Shown in pieces: positions 16,358 to 23,836 of a stretch of 26,575 nt of DNA. Where the stretch lies: NCBI GenBank assembly GCA_029259835.1, contig JAJDEL010000207.1:1-26575 (forward strand), in the 5' to 3' direction. The stretch is from Planctomicrobium sp. Its GTDB lineage: Bacteria; Planctomycetota; Planctomycetia; Planctomycetales; Planctomycetaceae. The notes below the pieces were generated by a model. That model was given only the letters and a program-made list of their open reading frames with translations. It was not told the origin of the DNA and did not search any database. The position numbers were made by a program, and so were the translations under genes. How positions within the stretch are numbered: the first letter of the stretch is position 1; every line of letters begins with the position of its first letter.

Positions 16358-17614
16358 CTACTGTGCGTACCACGTCAGTAACTTTTCCAGGTTCCCTGAG
16401 TGGGCGATTGTGGTGACGCGTTTCTTTGAACTCCATGTTCCGAACACCTGTGAATATCCGTGTTGGTGATCGACGATTTGCAGTGCTTCTCTGATGTCTT
16501 CAGGGGTGATTGAGGTGCGTTTTTGCGTGACCGCTCGCCAGCGAGCAAGCCACAGCGTGATCGGGTAAGTGAGGACTAACGCCTGAAACCCCTCGATCAA
16601 TGAAGTGTCATAGTATGCTGGTCCGCAAAAGTGCATTCCCTGAATTTTCACTCGGAAGTAGCGAGTGAGCAGTTCCTCCGCTTCGTCAGGCACTGGGCCA
16701 AACGAACCTTCGAGGGCACTGACTGAAACTTCTCCCAGGTCCGGATGCAACTGCGGAAGTGCCCCCTTACCGGAACTCAAGCGTGCCGCCGCCTTGAGTT
16801 GGCGAAAGCGACCTCTGAATGACGTGTCCATCGAAGCAAACGTATCCTTGCGGGCATACTGACCTGCCAGAAGTCGAAACTGCATCAAGGCAACTTTCGC
16901 AGGCGCCACAGCTTCAGGGATCGAAGGAACTTCTGCCGGTGTCGCCTCGACGAGGAGATCAAGAAGTTCTGCAAGGCGCTCTCCACGAATGTTCTGATAG
17001 TTTGTTTGCTCGATCAAATTGAGCCAGAACAGTGTTCTCAGGAGTTTCAGCGTGATCGGTGTTGCCTCGTCCTCCATGGACAGATCAAGTCGATTGACGA
17101 TTTCGAGAGTCTCTTCCCAATCAAGTTGAGTCTGACCAGTCAACTTGGGAGGTGGGGTCTCCTCCCGGTTCTTCGGGACAACGAGTTCGGCGATTTCTCG
17201 AATGTCCTTTTTTTGTCGAACGAGAGATTTTCCCAAATTCTGCGTTACGCTGGGACAACTGAACCGCAGGCTCACGGTAATGCCATCCCCTTTTGGATGA
17301 AAAGCGTAAGGATAAATTCGACATGCAAGAGGTTTCGCAGCCTCACCGAACTTTCCATGAATTCGGCAGAGTCCCTGATCGTCCAGAAAGATGCAGGCAC
17401 CATCAGGTTGCTGCGCGAGTCGCACTTTCTTCCTGCCTACTTTCACAATGGGTTCAATCCCCTGCGGAAGCTCGCCGGACGCTTCCCAGCCTTGAGTTTC
17501 AATCCGCCGCTGCTCCTCTTCGGTAATGAAAATCCCGTGCTGCTTGCAACAACCACTGCAATTGTGGCAATTCCAGTTTTGGATTGTCGGCAGCTCAATT
17601 TGCAGTTGCACCAT
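16358..17614 (-). CDS. YkgJ-family cysteine-cluster protein
   Basis: A 418-residue protein with the metal-chelating cysteine cluster of the YkgJ / flagellin N-methylase-like family (PF03692): WNCHNCSGCC at 14-23 (CxxCxxCC), then C74 in GACIFL, C83 in GLCRIHG and C98 in KPLACRIYPY. The family is assumed to bind zinc or an iron-sulfur centre; few members have a known reaction. The remaining ~300 residues are helical, poorly conserved, and longer than in the short YkgJ proteins. The ATG at 17614 begins directly before the cysteine motif. It is divergent from hflX, sharing a 164-base intergenic region. Confidence 0.88.
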   Translation of the reverse strand: MVQLQIELPTIQNWNCHNCSGCCKQHGIFITEEEQRRIETQGWEASGELPQGIEPIVKVGRKKVRLAQQPDGACIFLDDQGLCRIHGKFGEAAKPLACRIYPYAFHPKGDGITVSLRFSCPSVTQNLGKSLVRQKKDIREIAELVVPKNREETPPPKLTGQTQLDWEETLEIVNRLDLSMEDEATPITLKLLRTLFWLNLIEQTNYQNIRGERLAELLDLLVEATPAEVPSIPEAVAPAKVALMQFRLLAGQYARKDTFASMDTSFRGRFRQLKAAARLSSGKGALPQLHPDLGEVSVSALEGSFGPVPDEAEELLTRYFRVKIQGMHFCGPAYYDTSLIEGFQALVLTYPITLWLARWRAVTQKRTSITPEDIREALQIVDHQHGYSQVFGTWSSKKRVTTIAHSGNLEKLLTWYAQ

Positions 17615-17651
17615 AAATCGGTCGATAGTCGCGAAAGGAGTTTTTGTTTAT

Positions 17652-17673
17652 TGTTGTAGGAAAGTCTACAACA
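17652..17673. promoter_or_regulatory. Inverted repeat in the ykgJ-like / hflX divergent region
   Basis: TGTTGTAG (17652-17659) and CTACAACA (17666-17673) form a perfect 8-bp inverted repeat around GAAAGT. It is 38 bases upstream of the YkgJ-type start and about 105 bases upstream of hflX. Location suits an operator or a 5'-leader hairpin; no regulator is implied. Confidence 0.35.
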
Positions 17674-17778
17674 GACGATAATGAGAGCGAACCCTGGGAT
17701 GATCATTGTGTCATCTCTCAATCAGCTTATTCACATTCGGTCACAAATTTCAGAGCACAATTGTAAAAGGTCAAGTTC

Positions 17779-19104
17779 TTGGGAGAACCACAGCGCGAGA
17801 AACTGGAAGCTCATGCTCAGAAATGCGTGATCGTCGCGGTGATTGATCCTCTCTCTGGGAGAAACCGTGAGACCGCTTTTGATGAAATGGAAGGGCTGAT
17901 CACGACTGCAGGCTCTGAGGTTGTGGGCAAAATTCAGCAAGTGCGACACAAACCTGACGCTGCGACCTACATCGGAAAAGGGAAGCTAATCGAACTCAAA
18001 GAATTGATTGGCGCCACCGACGCCGACTTAATCGCCTTCGATGCGGACCTTTCCCCATCGCAAGGGAAAAAAATCGAAGAAGCGACAAACACCCAGGTTG
18101 TCGACCGCAGCGAAGTGATTCTAGACATCTTCGCCACACATGCCCGAACGCATGAGTCCAAGCTACAAGTCGAACTTGCACAACTGCTTTATTTACGTCC
18201 TCGACTCATGAGGATGTGGACTCACCTGGAACGAATCGAAGGTGGAATCGGAAGTGGAAAAGGGCCTGGTGAAAAGCAACTTGAAACCGACCGACGACTG
18301 GTCGACAGACGAATTTCCGAACTGAAGCGAAGGCTTGGAGAAGTTGTTGATCGGCGGGAACGTCAAGCAGCCAGCCGGACTCAACACATGACGGTCTCGC
18401 TCGTCGGGTACACGAACGCTGGCAAAAGTACGCTCATGAATGCGTTGACCGACGCAGATGTCTATATCGCTGACAAACTCTTTGCAACCCTCGACACTCG
18501 GACTCGAAAATGGACGTTGCCACATTGGGGCGAGGTTTTACTGAGCGATACTGTCGGATTCATTCGCGATCTGCCGCATCACTTGGTGGCATCCTTTAAG
18601 TCAACTTTATCCGAAGCACGCCATGCTGACTTGCTCTTGCATGTTGTCGACAGTAGTCACAATGAAGCATTGCAACACGTCGAAACGGTCAATCAGGTAC
18701 TGGCAGAAATTGGCGTCGATAGTACGGATCCGATTTTGGTTCTGAATAAAATTGATGCTGCTGAAAACCGAGCAAAGGTTGATGTCCTGCGGGCGAAATT
18801 TCCGAATTCCGTTACTGTCAGCGCGAAAGAAAAAGTTGGTTTCGATAAACTTCGCGACGCTGTTTGTCATCGGCTTGCAGATGGATATCTCGAAGCACGG
18901 GTTCAAGCCTCGGCAGGCAACGGTAAGGTATATGCTTTTCTTTCCGAACATGCTGAAGTCGTCAGTACGGAGTACGACGAAAACAGTGTCATCTATGAAT
19001 GCCGAATCCCCCGCCGTTTCGCATACGGTCTCACGCAAGCGGGAGCGAGTGTGACTCACACCGATGGTTCGCCGCTTCAAACTGAATCAAACGACGAATG
19101 GTAA
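17779..19104 (+). CDS. hflX: GTPase HflX
   Basis: A 441-residue HflX GTPase. The N-terminal HflX domain includes HKPDAATYIGKGKLIEL and AFDADLSPSQ, then the linker motif GGIGSGKGPGEKQLETDRR. The G domain carries G1 GYTNAGKST (210-218), a G2-type threonine in FATLDTRTR, G3 DTVGFI (257-262), G4 NKID (323-326) and a G5-like SAKEK. HflX binds the large ribosomal subunit and splits stalled or stressed ribosomes. The assigned start is TTG at 17779, with AAAGG about 9 bases upstream; a GTG at 17827 is the alternative and would remove 16 residues. It is followed after 50 bases by the KaiC-like gene. Confidence 0.96.
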   Translation: MGEPQREKLEAHAQKCVIVAVIDPLSGRNRETAFDEMEGLITTAGSEVVGKIQQVRHKPDAATYIGKGKLIELKELIGATDADLIAFDADLSPSQGKKIEEATNTQVVDRSEVILDIFATHARTHESKLQVELAQLLYLRPRLMRMWTHLERIEGGIGSGKGPGEKQLETDRRLVDRRISELKRRLGEVVDRRERQAASRTQHMTVSLVGYTNAGKSTLMNALTDADVYIADKLFATLDTRTRKWTLPHWGEVLLSDTVGFIRDLPHHLVASFKSTLSEARHADLLLHVVDSSHNEALQHVETVNQVLAEIGVDSTDPILVLNKIDAAENRAKVDVLRAKFPNSVTVSAKEKVGFDKLRDAVCHRLADGYLEARVQASAGNGKVYAFLSEHAEVVSTEYDENSVIYECRIPRRFAYGLTQAGASVTHTDGSPLQTESNDEW

Positions 19105-19116
19105 CTGATTTGTTTC

Positions 19117-19139
19117 GCCTCACACTTTAAGTGTGAGGC
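19117..19139 (+). promoter_or_regulatory. Perfect hairpin between hflX and the KaiC-like gene
   Basis: GCCTCACAC (19117-19125) pairs with GTGTGAGGC (19131-19139) around TTTAA. It starts 13 bases after the hflX stop and ends just before AAAAGGAAA, the Shine-Dalgarno region of the next gene. There is no T run after it on the plus strand, so an mRNA-stability or translational role, or partial termination, is more likely than full termination. Confidence 0.5.
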
Positions 19140-19154
19140 AAAAGGAAACTTATA

Positions 19155-20030
19155 ATGCGGCAAAGTACCGGGATTGCAGAACTCGACGGGATGCTAGGTG
19201 GCGGACTGCTGCCGGGAACACTCACAGTTGTTCTGGGAGCAACAGGCATCGGCAAAACTCAACTCGGCTTGCAGTACCTTCATCAGGGAAAGAGCGACGA
19301 AAACGAAGCTGGGATCATTTTCGACATGACTTCCCGGGGCGATACGCAAAGCCATGCAGACTACGCACAACGGCTTTTCGATTGGTCGCTTAGAGATCGC
19401 CCACTCGAGCTGACGGAGTCCCTGCCCAGCGATATCTGGAAAACGGAAATTGCACGCTGGGATGCACTTCATCTATTTCAAAGGACGGGACGTCGGGTCA
19501 CGATGTCTGACATGGATTTCGACCAAAAGAAAGAATGGAAGGCAGATCTCAATCGAAAACTGAGCGAGACAATTGCTTTCTTCTACGGAAACTTTTGTCA
19601 CGGTGTCAGACGCTGTGTGATTGATGGAATCGAACCAGCCGACCGGGCGAGTGACTCGTTTCAATTTGATTTATTCGAGTACATCTACCACCAGATATTA
19701 CGGAAGGATGCGGACTGGGTTGCTCGCGACTTCTTTCGCGTCGACTTTCGCAATAATGAAGAACAGGTCCAGAAGCACATCTACGACTGGAAATCCATCG
19801 GCTGCCTGATGCTTTGCACGACGCACGAAGTGATGCTCGACGATCTGTTGTCGCGTCAGATTGAGAGCGGCGACGTACTCTCGAACGCGAACACAATTAT
19901 TCTGATGGGGAAAATTCGCGAAGGCACGAAGATCGGAAGAGGCTTGCACATCGCCAAACACCGCGGCAGCGCCTGCAACGATGCAATTCGCATGTTTAAA
20001 ATCACCGAATCTGGTCTCTCATTGCAGTGA
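19155..20030 (+). CDS. KaiC/RecA-superfamily ATPase, single domain
   Basis: A 291-residue protein of the RecA-like/KaiC group. It starts [25 protein letters not shown], the classic KaiC-domain opening, then Walker A GATGIGKT (28-35) and [10 protein letters not shown] Walker B-like strand CVIDGIEP begins at 154. The N-terminal half matches KaiC domains well; the second half, with [14 protein letters not shown] helices and [20 protein letters not shown], is not a standard KaiC sequence. No second ATPase domain or histidine kinase partner is present, so a circadian role is not implied. The ATG at 19155 has GGA 8 bases upstream. Probably cotranscribed with hflX; function unknown. Confidence 0.85.
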   Translation: MRQSTGIAELDGMLGGGLLPGTLTVVLGATGIGKTQLGLQYLHQGKSDENEAGIIFDMTSRGDTQSHADYAQRLFDWSLRDRPLELTESLPSDIWKTEIARWDALHLFQRTGRRVTMSDMDFDQKKEWKADLNRKLSETIAFFYGNFCHGVRRCVIDGIEPADRASDSFQFDLFEYIYHQILRKDADWVARDFFRVDFRNNEEQVQKHIYDWKSIGCLMLCTTHEVMLDDLLSRQIESGDVLSNANTIILMGKIREGTKIGRGLHIAKHRGSACNDAIRMFKITESGLSLQ

Positions 20031-20063
20031 TTTAAAGCGTCGTCTGCAGTGGATCACCCTGGC

Positions 20064-20107
20064 AGCACAGCAATCGATTCTTAGAGCAGATTGCTCTTTC
20101 CTGTGCT
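20064..20107 (+). terminator. Compound hairpin after the KaiC-like gene
   Basis: Outer stem AGCACAG (20064-20070) with CTGTGCT (20101-20107); inner stem AGAGCA (20083-20088) with TGCTCT (20092-20097), loop GAT, followed by TTTC. It begins 34 bases after the stop at 20030 and lies between convergent genes, fitting a transcription terminator, though the T run is weak. Confidence 0.5.
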
Positions 20108-20201
20108 CGCGCGACTTACTTTATTTAAGTGCCGATTTCCAGCAGTGAAAACGCTGACTTCCACGAGGCACAACGCGAATACCATACGAAAAGTGATCTA
20201 C

Positions 20202-21443
20202 CTAGAATCCGGAATTCGTTCGAGGAGGCCGGGAAGAAGGGCGCGTTGTCGCTTTCGGACGCGCCGCTGGCGAAGAATTTTCGTCAGAGATGATCATCTC
20301 ATCGGTAATCCGCAAGATGCACCGGAAGCCGATGTCGACGGAACTTTTACGAAGATTCGCGTGTCCCCGTGTCCAAAGGTGCCAGCTGTCCCGGGAACCC
20401 TTAACGACTCGTTCTGATTGAGAATTTGAACGTTTCGGACCACGAGGATCTCTTAAAATTTCCCCATCTGATGATGCTAAGTATGCACTGTCGGAGTACC
20501 AGTCCGCGGTCCATTCTCGGACGTTGCCTGCCATATCGTAAAGGCCTGTTGGAGTGAGATCTGTGGGCCGCGAGGCGACAGGCAATATCGTTTCGAAAAG
20601 TCCATCTTTCCTTGGAGGGTGCCCATTTCCCCAAGGGCAACTATTTCCGCGAGGACCGCGAGCGGCACGTTCCCACTCCGCTTCAGTGGGAAGAGACTTC
20701 CCGCGTGATTCGGCATACTTCACTGCAAAATTCCAGGCAACTCCAGCCGCAGGATGTTGCGGAGAATCTTGATCGCCCAATTGAGATCCTTGCAGTTCGC
20801 TCTTTTTTATTTCACTCAAAAAATCCTGATACAATACGGAAGTCACCTCGGTCACATCCATATAAAACGGCGAAACGAACGCAAAGTGTTCGGGCGCGGC
20901 ATCCGCAGGTCCAGAATTCGTTCCCTGAGTAAAGACACCTCCATCGATTAGAACCATTTCCGCACCGTCTGCTTGACAGAGTATTCGATTTGGAAAACCG
21001 CGTTCGTTGACTTCGGCGTCGGTCGCCTGAACGAAGCCTGAAGGCAACCTGAGATTGATTTCATCATTCTGAACATCGCGACCTTGCTCATCAACACGCG
21101 GTTCGACCGAGACGTACGAGCTATCCACGACAGGTCTGCCGAGTGCGTACAAATTTTGCTCTGGCACTTCATCCGGAGGGATGACCAGCATGCCAGGCGC
21201 ATTCGGGGCAACCCGAAAGTCGTTGGACGTCTTCTCTTGCCCTGATTCTTCGCTCAACTCTTCGGATTTTGATTTGCGCTTCGAGTCGACACGTTTGGCC
21301 GTTGATCGTGATGGTGCGGCTGCCGTGGGAGGTGGAATCGAAGCAGGCATTTCCTTCACAGGAGGTGGCGGAACGGAATTGGAATCACCACAACCACAGA
21401 AGAGAAGGCCAACACAAAGAGAAACAATTATGGATCGCCACAT
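20202..21443 (-). CDS. Lipoprotein with formylglycine-generating-enzyme (SUMF1) fold, probably non-catalytic
   Basis: A 413-residue lipoprotein: signal MWRSIIVSLCVGLLFCGC with lipobox C18, then a Pro/Ser/Lys/Glu-rich linker to about residue 85. The FGE-sulfatase domain (about 155-385) is clear from EMVLIDGGVFTQG, PFYMDVTEVTSVLYQDFL, LPTEAEWERAARG, NSCPWGNG, GLYDMAGNVREWTADWY and the final IGFRC. Catalytic FGEs carry a cysteine pair in the segment that here reads KGSRDSWHLWTRGHANLR; no cysteine is present and the usual GGSW is altered, so sulfatase activation is unlikely. Binding or another activity is inferred. The tail (about 390-413) is Ser/Pro/Arg-rich. It is transcribed away from the strong terminator at 21523-21560. 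Confidence 0.9.
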   Translation of the reverse strand: MWRSIIVSLCVGLLFCGCGDSNSVPPPPVKEMPASIPPPTAAAPSRSTAKRVDSKRKSKSEELSEESGQEKTSNDFRVAPNAPGMLVIPPDEVPEQNLYALGRPVVDSSYVSVEPRVDEQGRDVQNDEINLRLPSGFVQATDAEVNERGFPNRILCQADGAEMVLIDGGVFTQGTNSGPADAAPEHFAFVSPFYMDVTEVTSVLYQDFLSEIKKSELQGSQLGDQDSPQHPAAGVAWNFAVKYAESRGKSLPTEAEWERAARGPRGNSCPWGNGHPPRKDGLFETILPVASRPTDLTPTGLYDMAGNVREWTADWYSDSAYLASSDGEILRDPRGPKRSNSQSERVVKGSRDSWHLWTRGHANLRKSSVDIGFRCILRITDEMIISDENSSPAARPKATTRPSSRPPRTNSGF

Positions 21444-21522
21444 TTTTCATTCCCGATCGACAAGACAGGTATCAGGTTCCATTGTCCAAGACAAAAACGT
21501 CGGAATCAATGATTGTCAACGA

Positions 21523-21560
21523 AAAAAGGAGGAGAAAGCTGAAGCTTTCTCCTCCTTTTT
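21523..21560 (-). terminator. Strong intrinsic terminator of the Gly-Gln repeat gene
   Basis: A perfect 18-bp inverted repeat: A5GGAGGAGAAAGCT at 21523-21540 and its complement at 21543-21560 separated by two bases. Read on the minus strand it ends in a run of six T, 23 bases past the stop at 21584. It also ends in five T on the plus strand, so it is symmetric, but only the minus-strand gene ends here. It insulates the FGE-like gene start (21443) from upstream transcription. Confidence 0.92.
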
Positions 21561-21583
21561 AAATATCGCAGCAATGCCATCGA

Positions 21584-22405
21584 CTAACGAGCAGATCGCA
21601 CGCGAGGTTCACCCTTTGGTGTTGCCTTGGTGTCCGCATAAAGTCCACCTTCTTTAGCAAAATGTTGAGCAGATGCAAGAATTTGCTGAGCACCCATTAG
21701 TTGAGCTCGCGAAAAGTAAGGCGTGTTGGCAGCAGCAACACGATCATATTCTTTCGCTGCCAATTGTTGCCAACTCATCCCACTCGAAACGTGCCAGGCA
21801 GCGGCTTGAGCTGCTGCTGGGTTCAGCTTACCTGTCCCAATCATATCAATCAGAGTCAGCAAGACTGGATCACTGGTGAATTTTTCAGCAGGCAGAACGA
21901 CGTATTTGCTCCGAGGGTGTGGATCAGCCTTGCCGTGTTCAAGGCAGACGGAAACGTAAGGAACGCTCAGAGTTTTCTGTGGTGGAATTGAGAAGAAGCC
22001 TCCTCCTCCACCTTGTTGACCGCCACCACCCTGTTGACCACCACCACCACCTTGGGTTTGTTGACCACCACCCTGTTGACCGCCACCCTGTTGACCACCA
22101 CCACCAGTGCCACCGAACTGGGCCAGTGGAGTGACAACGAAACTTGTTGGAAGTTTCACACTGATTGGTTCATCAGTTTTATTGGTCATCAGCAGTTTTC
22201 CACCAAATGGATCCTTGGCAATCGGGTTGACGGCGATCTCACCGCTTTCGATCCCTTCGAACATTTCAACCTGCTTGGCAGCTGGGTCAAATTTCGTTTT
22301 GGTGAGTGGTCGAGCAGCCTCGACAAGATGGGAAGAAGCAAATTGGACACCAACAACCACTGCAATTGCAGTAATGAACCGAGCAGACTGCGGCAATCGC
22401 GTCAT
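21584..22405 (-). CDS. Exported planctomycete protein with internal Gly-Gln repeat
   Basis: A 273-residue protein with a signal peptide (about 1-30, ending VEA). A beta-rich segment (FGGKLLMTNKTDEPISVKLPTSFVVTPLAQ) is interrupted at 98-136 by a Gly/Gln tract of GGGQQ units, then resumes with FFSIPPQKTLSVPYVSVCLEHGKADPHPRSKYVVLPAEKF. A helical end (about 185-250) carries AAAQAAAWHVSSGMSWQQLAAKEYDR. The pattern VCLEHGK plus the AaWh..sgmsW motif recurs in planctomycete hypothetical proteins, but I know no function. The ATG at 22405 begins a good signal peptide. It ends in a strong terminator, so is likely monocistronic. Confidence 0.85.
   Translation of the reverse strand: MTRLPQSARFITAIAVVVGVQFASSHLVEAARPLTKTKFDPAAKQVEMFEGIESGEIAVNPIAKDPFGGKLLMTNKTDEPISVKLPTSFVVTPLAQFGGTGGGGQQGGGQQGGGQQTQGGGGGQQGGGGQQGGGGGFFSIPPQKTLSVPYVSVCLEHGKADPHPRSKYVVLPAEKFTSDPVLLTLIDMIGTGKLNPAAAQAAAWHVSSGMSWQQLAAKEYDRVAAANTPYFSRAQLMGAQQILASAQHFAKEGGLYADTKATPKGEPRVRSAR
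21998..22114 (-). repeat. Tandem 15-base Gly-Gly-Gly-Gln-Gln coding repeat
   Basis: Within the gene at 21584-22405, about 117 bases encode GGTGGGG then several GGGQQ or GGGGQQ units and a TQ interruption. On the plus strand the unit reads approximately CCACCCTGTTGACCG. Such units are prone to copy-number change by slippage. Confidence 0.8.
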
Positions 22406-22749
22406 AACATTCGCCTCTTAAAGAGATGAGAGATTGTAATTCGCTACAACGATAAAGTAGCGATATTTGTAATTGTAATGGTTGAACCGATAAGATCGTT
22501 CTGACCGCGCAACCGCGAATCAATGAAAAACCATCTCACATATCTTATCGATCACTGAAAGCCATGTTCAATGAAAAATTTACTATTCCGCGTGAATTCG
22601 CACCATTCCTTGGGGTGACTGGATGCATTATCCGCATTTCTGGTAGAGACTTATTTAGAATTTCCCATGATCCGCGAACAGACCGTAGGCGTTATCAGTA
22701 GTAAACGTGCAATTGTTACTTTCATCAACAAGCAAAATGGAGAATTTCC
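22406..22749. other. Divergent intergenic region with inverted repeats
   Basis: These 344 bases separate the Gly-Gln repeat gene (minus) from the two-TM gene (plus). No gene was seen. Two symmetric elements stand out: TCGCTAC (22441-22447) with GTAGCGA (22457-22463), and CGATAAGAT (22488-22496) with ATCTTATCG (22542-22550). The first lies just upstream of the minus-strand start and could form a 5'-leader hairpin. The second pair is 45 bases apart and could be a two-site operator. Both promoters must lie here but no clear -35/-10 pair could be assigned. Confidence 0.4.
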
Positions 22750-23511
22750 TTGGCTGGTCGATCTCTGGAGCCGGAATACATTGTTGAAACGGTCAGGATT
22801 CTCAAAAACCGCATTCATGAACGCTTTCCTGGCGCTGGACTGACCCAGGTCTGTGAGGATCTCCTTGAGATCGCACAACAGGCCAAAAATCGCTCGGTTG
22901 CGATTGGTCGTCCGATGTTCGGAGTTCGAATTCTCTCCGGGATTGTGATTTTGGGGATTCTCGTGAGCGTCGTCTTCGGCGCACGATTGGTTCGAATCCC
23001 TAACCCACCGATTCCGGCTTCGGAATTCATTCAAGTGATCGATGCCGGATTTAGTGCTCTTGTACTGATCAGTGCGTTGCTTGTTTTCCTCTTCACCTTG
23101 GAAATTCGCGTCAAACGGGCACGGGCGATGTATGCGATTCACGAAATGCGTTCGCTGGTCCACATCATCGATATGCACCAGCTGACGAAAGACCCTGAAC
23201 GTGTTTTATGGCGTGACTCAGCACAGGACACGAAGTCCTCTCCGAAGCGGACGATGGATCGATTCCAACTCTATCGCTACCTAGATTACTGCTCCGAGAT
23301 GCTTGCGTTATGCGGAAAAATCGCCGCCCTGTATGCCGAAAATTTTCCAGACTCTCAGGCAGTCGCCGCCGTGAATGATCTTGAAAATTTAACATCCGGA
23401 CAAGGCCGAAAGATCTGGCAAAAGATCATGATTCTCCATGCCGCTCCTCAGCAAGAAGAAAAGGGGAATACTGTTTGTGAAAAAATCGAGTCGAACGAAA
23501 GCATATCGTAA
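22750..23511 (+). CDS. Two-transmembrane hypothetical protein
   Basis: A 253-residue protein. The TTG start at 22750 has GGAG 7 bases upstream, and the N-terminus (SLEPEYIVETVRILKNRIHERFPGAGL) looks like a complete soluble segment. Two hydrophobic helices follow (about 59-78 and 99-117), separated by a short Pro-rich loop (NPPIPAS). The remaining ~135 residues are soluble and helical, with MDRFQLYRYLDYCSEMLALCGKIAALYAENF. N- and C-termini would lie on the same side, probably cytoplasmic. I recognise no named domain. An ATG at 22737 is out of frame and closes quickly, so it does not extend the gene. The next feature is a non-coding repeat region. Confidence 0.75.
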   Translation: MAGRSLEPEYIVETVRILKNRIHERFPGAGLTQVCEDLLEIAQQAKNRSVAIGRPMFGVRILSGIVILGILVSVVFGARLVRIPNPPIPASEFIQVIDAGFSALVLISALLVFLFTLEIRVKRARAMYAIHEMRSLVHIIDMHQLTKDPERVLWRDSAQDTKSSPKRTMDRFQLYRYLDYCSEMLALCGKIAALYAENFPDSQAVAAVNDLENLTSGQGRKIWQKIMILHAAPQQEEKGNTVCEKIESNESIS

Positions 23512-23592
23512 CTGTTCAAGGATGTCGCTTCTGAGATTAGTGAAACGCATTGTCACTTTGTTGGTTCATGCCATTACAAATGCTCAAAGAAG

Positions 23593-23649
23593 AAGAACCG
23601 CGAATGGACACGAATGAAACAGATGAATTCGTGTCCATTCGTGGTTCTT
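23593..23649. repeat. Intergenic palindromic repeat (23-base imperfect inverted repeat)
   Basis: Left arm 23593-23615 starts AAGAACCGCGAATGG; right arm 23627-23649 ends CCATTCGTGGTTCTT. The arms are complementary over 23 bases with one mismatch, around an 11-base loop. The core GAATGGACACGAAT / ATTCGTGTCCATTC is of a type widely scattered between genes in planctomycetes and other environmental bacteria, as I recall. It is not coding. Confidence 0.75.
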
Positions 23650-23716
23650 GAATCGTTCAACGATTGTGAAGACATTAGAGATCTGAATTTGAAACGAAAA
23701 TCCCCGACACCCTCGA

Positions 23717-23759
23717 TTTCTTTTTCTCCGTGACTCTCCGTGGTGAACTCATTTTTCAC
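23717..23759. repeat. Second intergenic repeat element (CTCCGTG-type)
   Basis: The stretch contains CTCCGTG twice (23726-23732 and 23735-23741) in the phrase TCCGTGACTCTCCGTGGTGA, flanked by T-rich runs. On the minus strand it reads TTCACCACGGAGAGTCACGG, resembling the ACCACAGAG-type dispersed intergenic sequence seen in many environmental genomes. It forms a module with the palindrome at 23593-23649 in a 325-base gap (23512-23836) that otherwise holds only the truA promoter region. Confidence 0.6.
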
Positions 23760-23836
23760 TCACTAAAATGTTCGAAGAGCTATCAAATCAACGTTGATTG
23801 GTTGCCCATTTCAACTAATGTCTTTTCACTGCACCC

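Noticed and set aside
21998..22114. Direct repeats as a CRISPR array
   Set aside because: The units are contiguous, in frame and without unique spacers; they encode a Gly-Gln tract.
23574..23759. Minus-strand 61-residue open frame over the repeat region
   Set aside because: Its composition comes from the intergenic repeats; there is no family resemblance and no ribosome-binding site.
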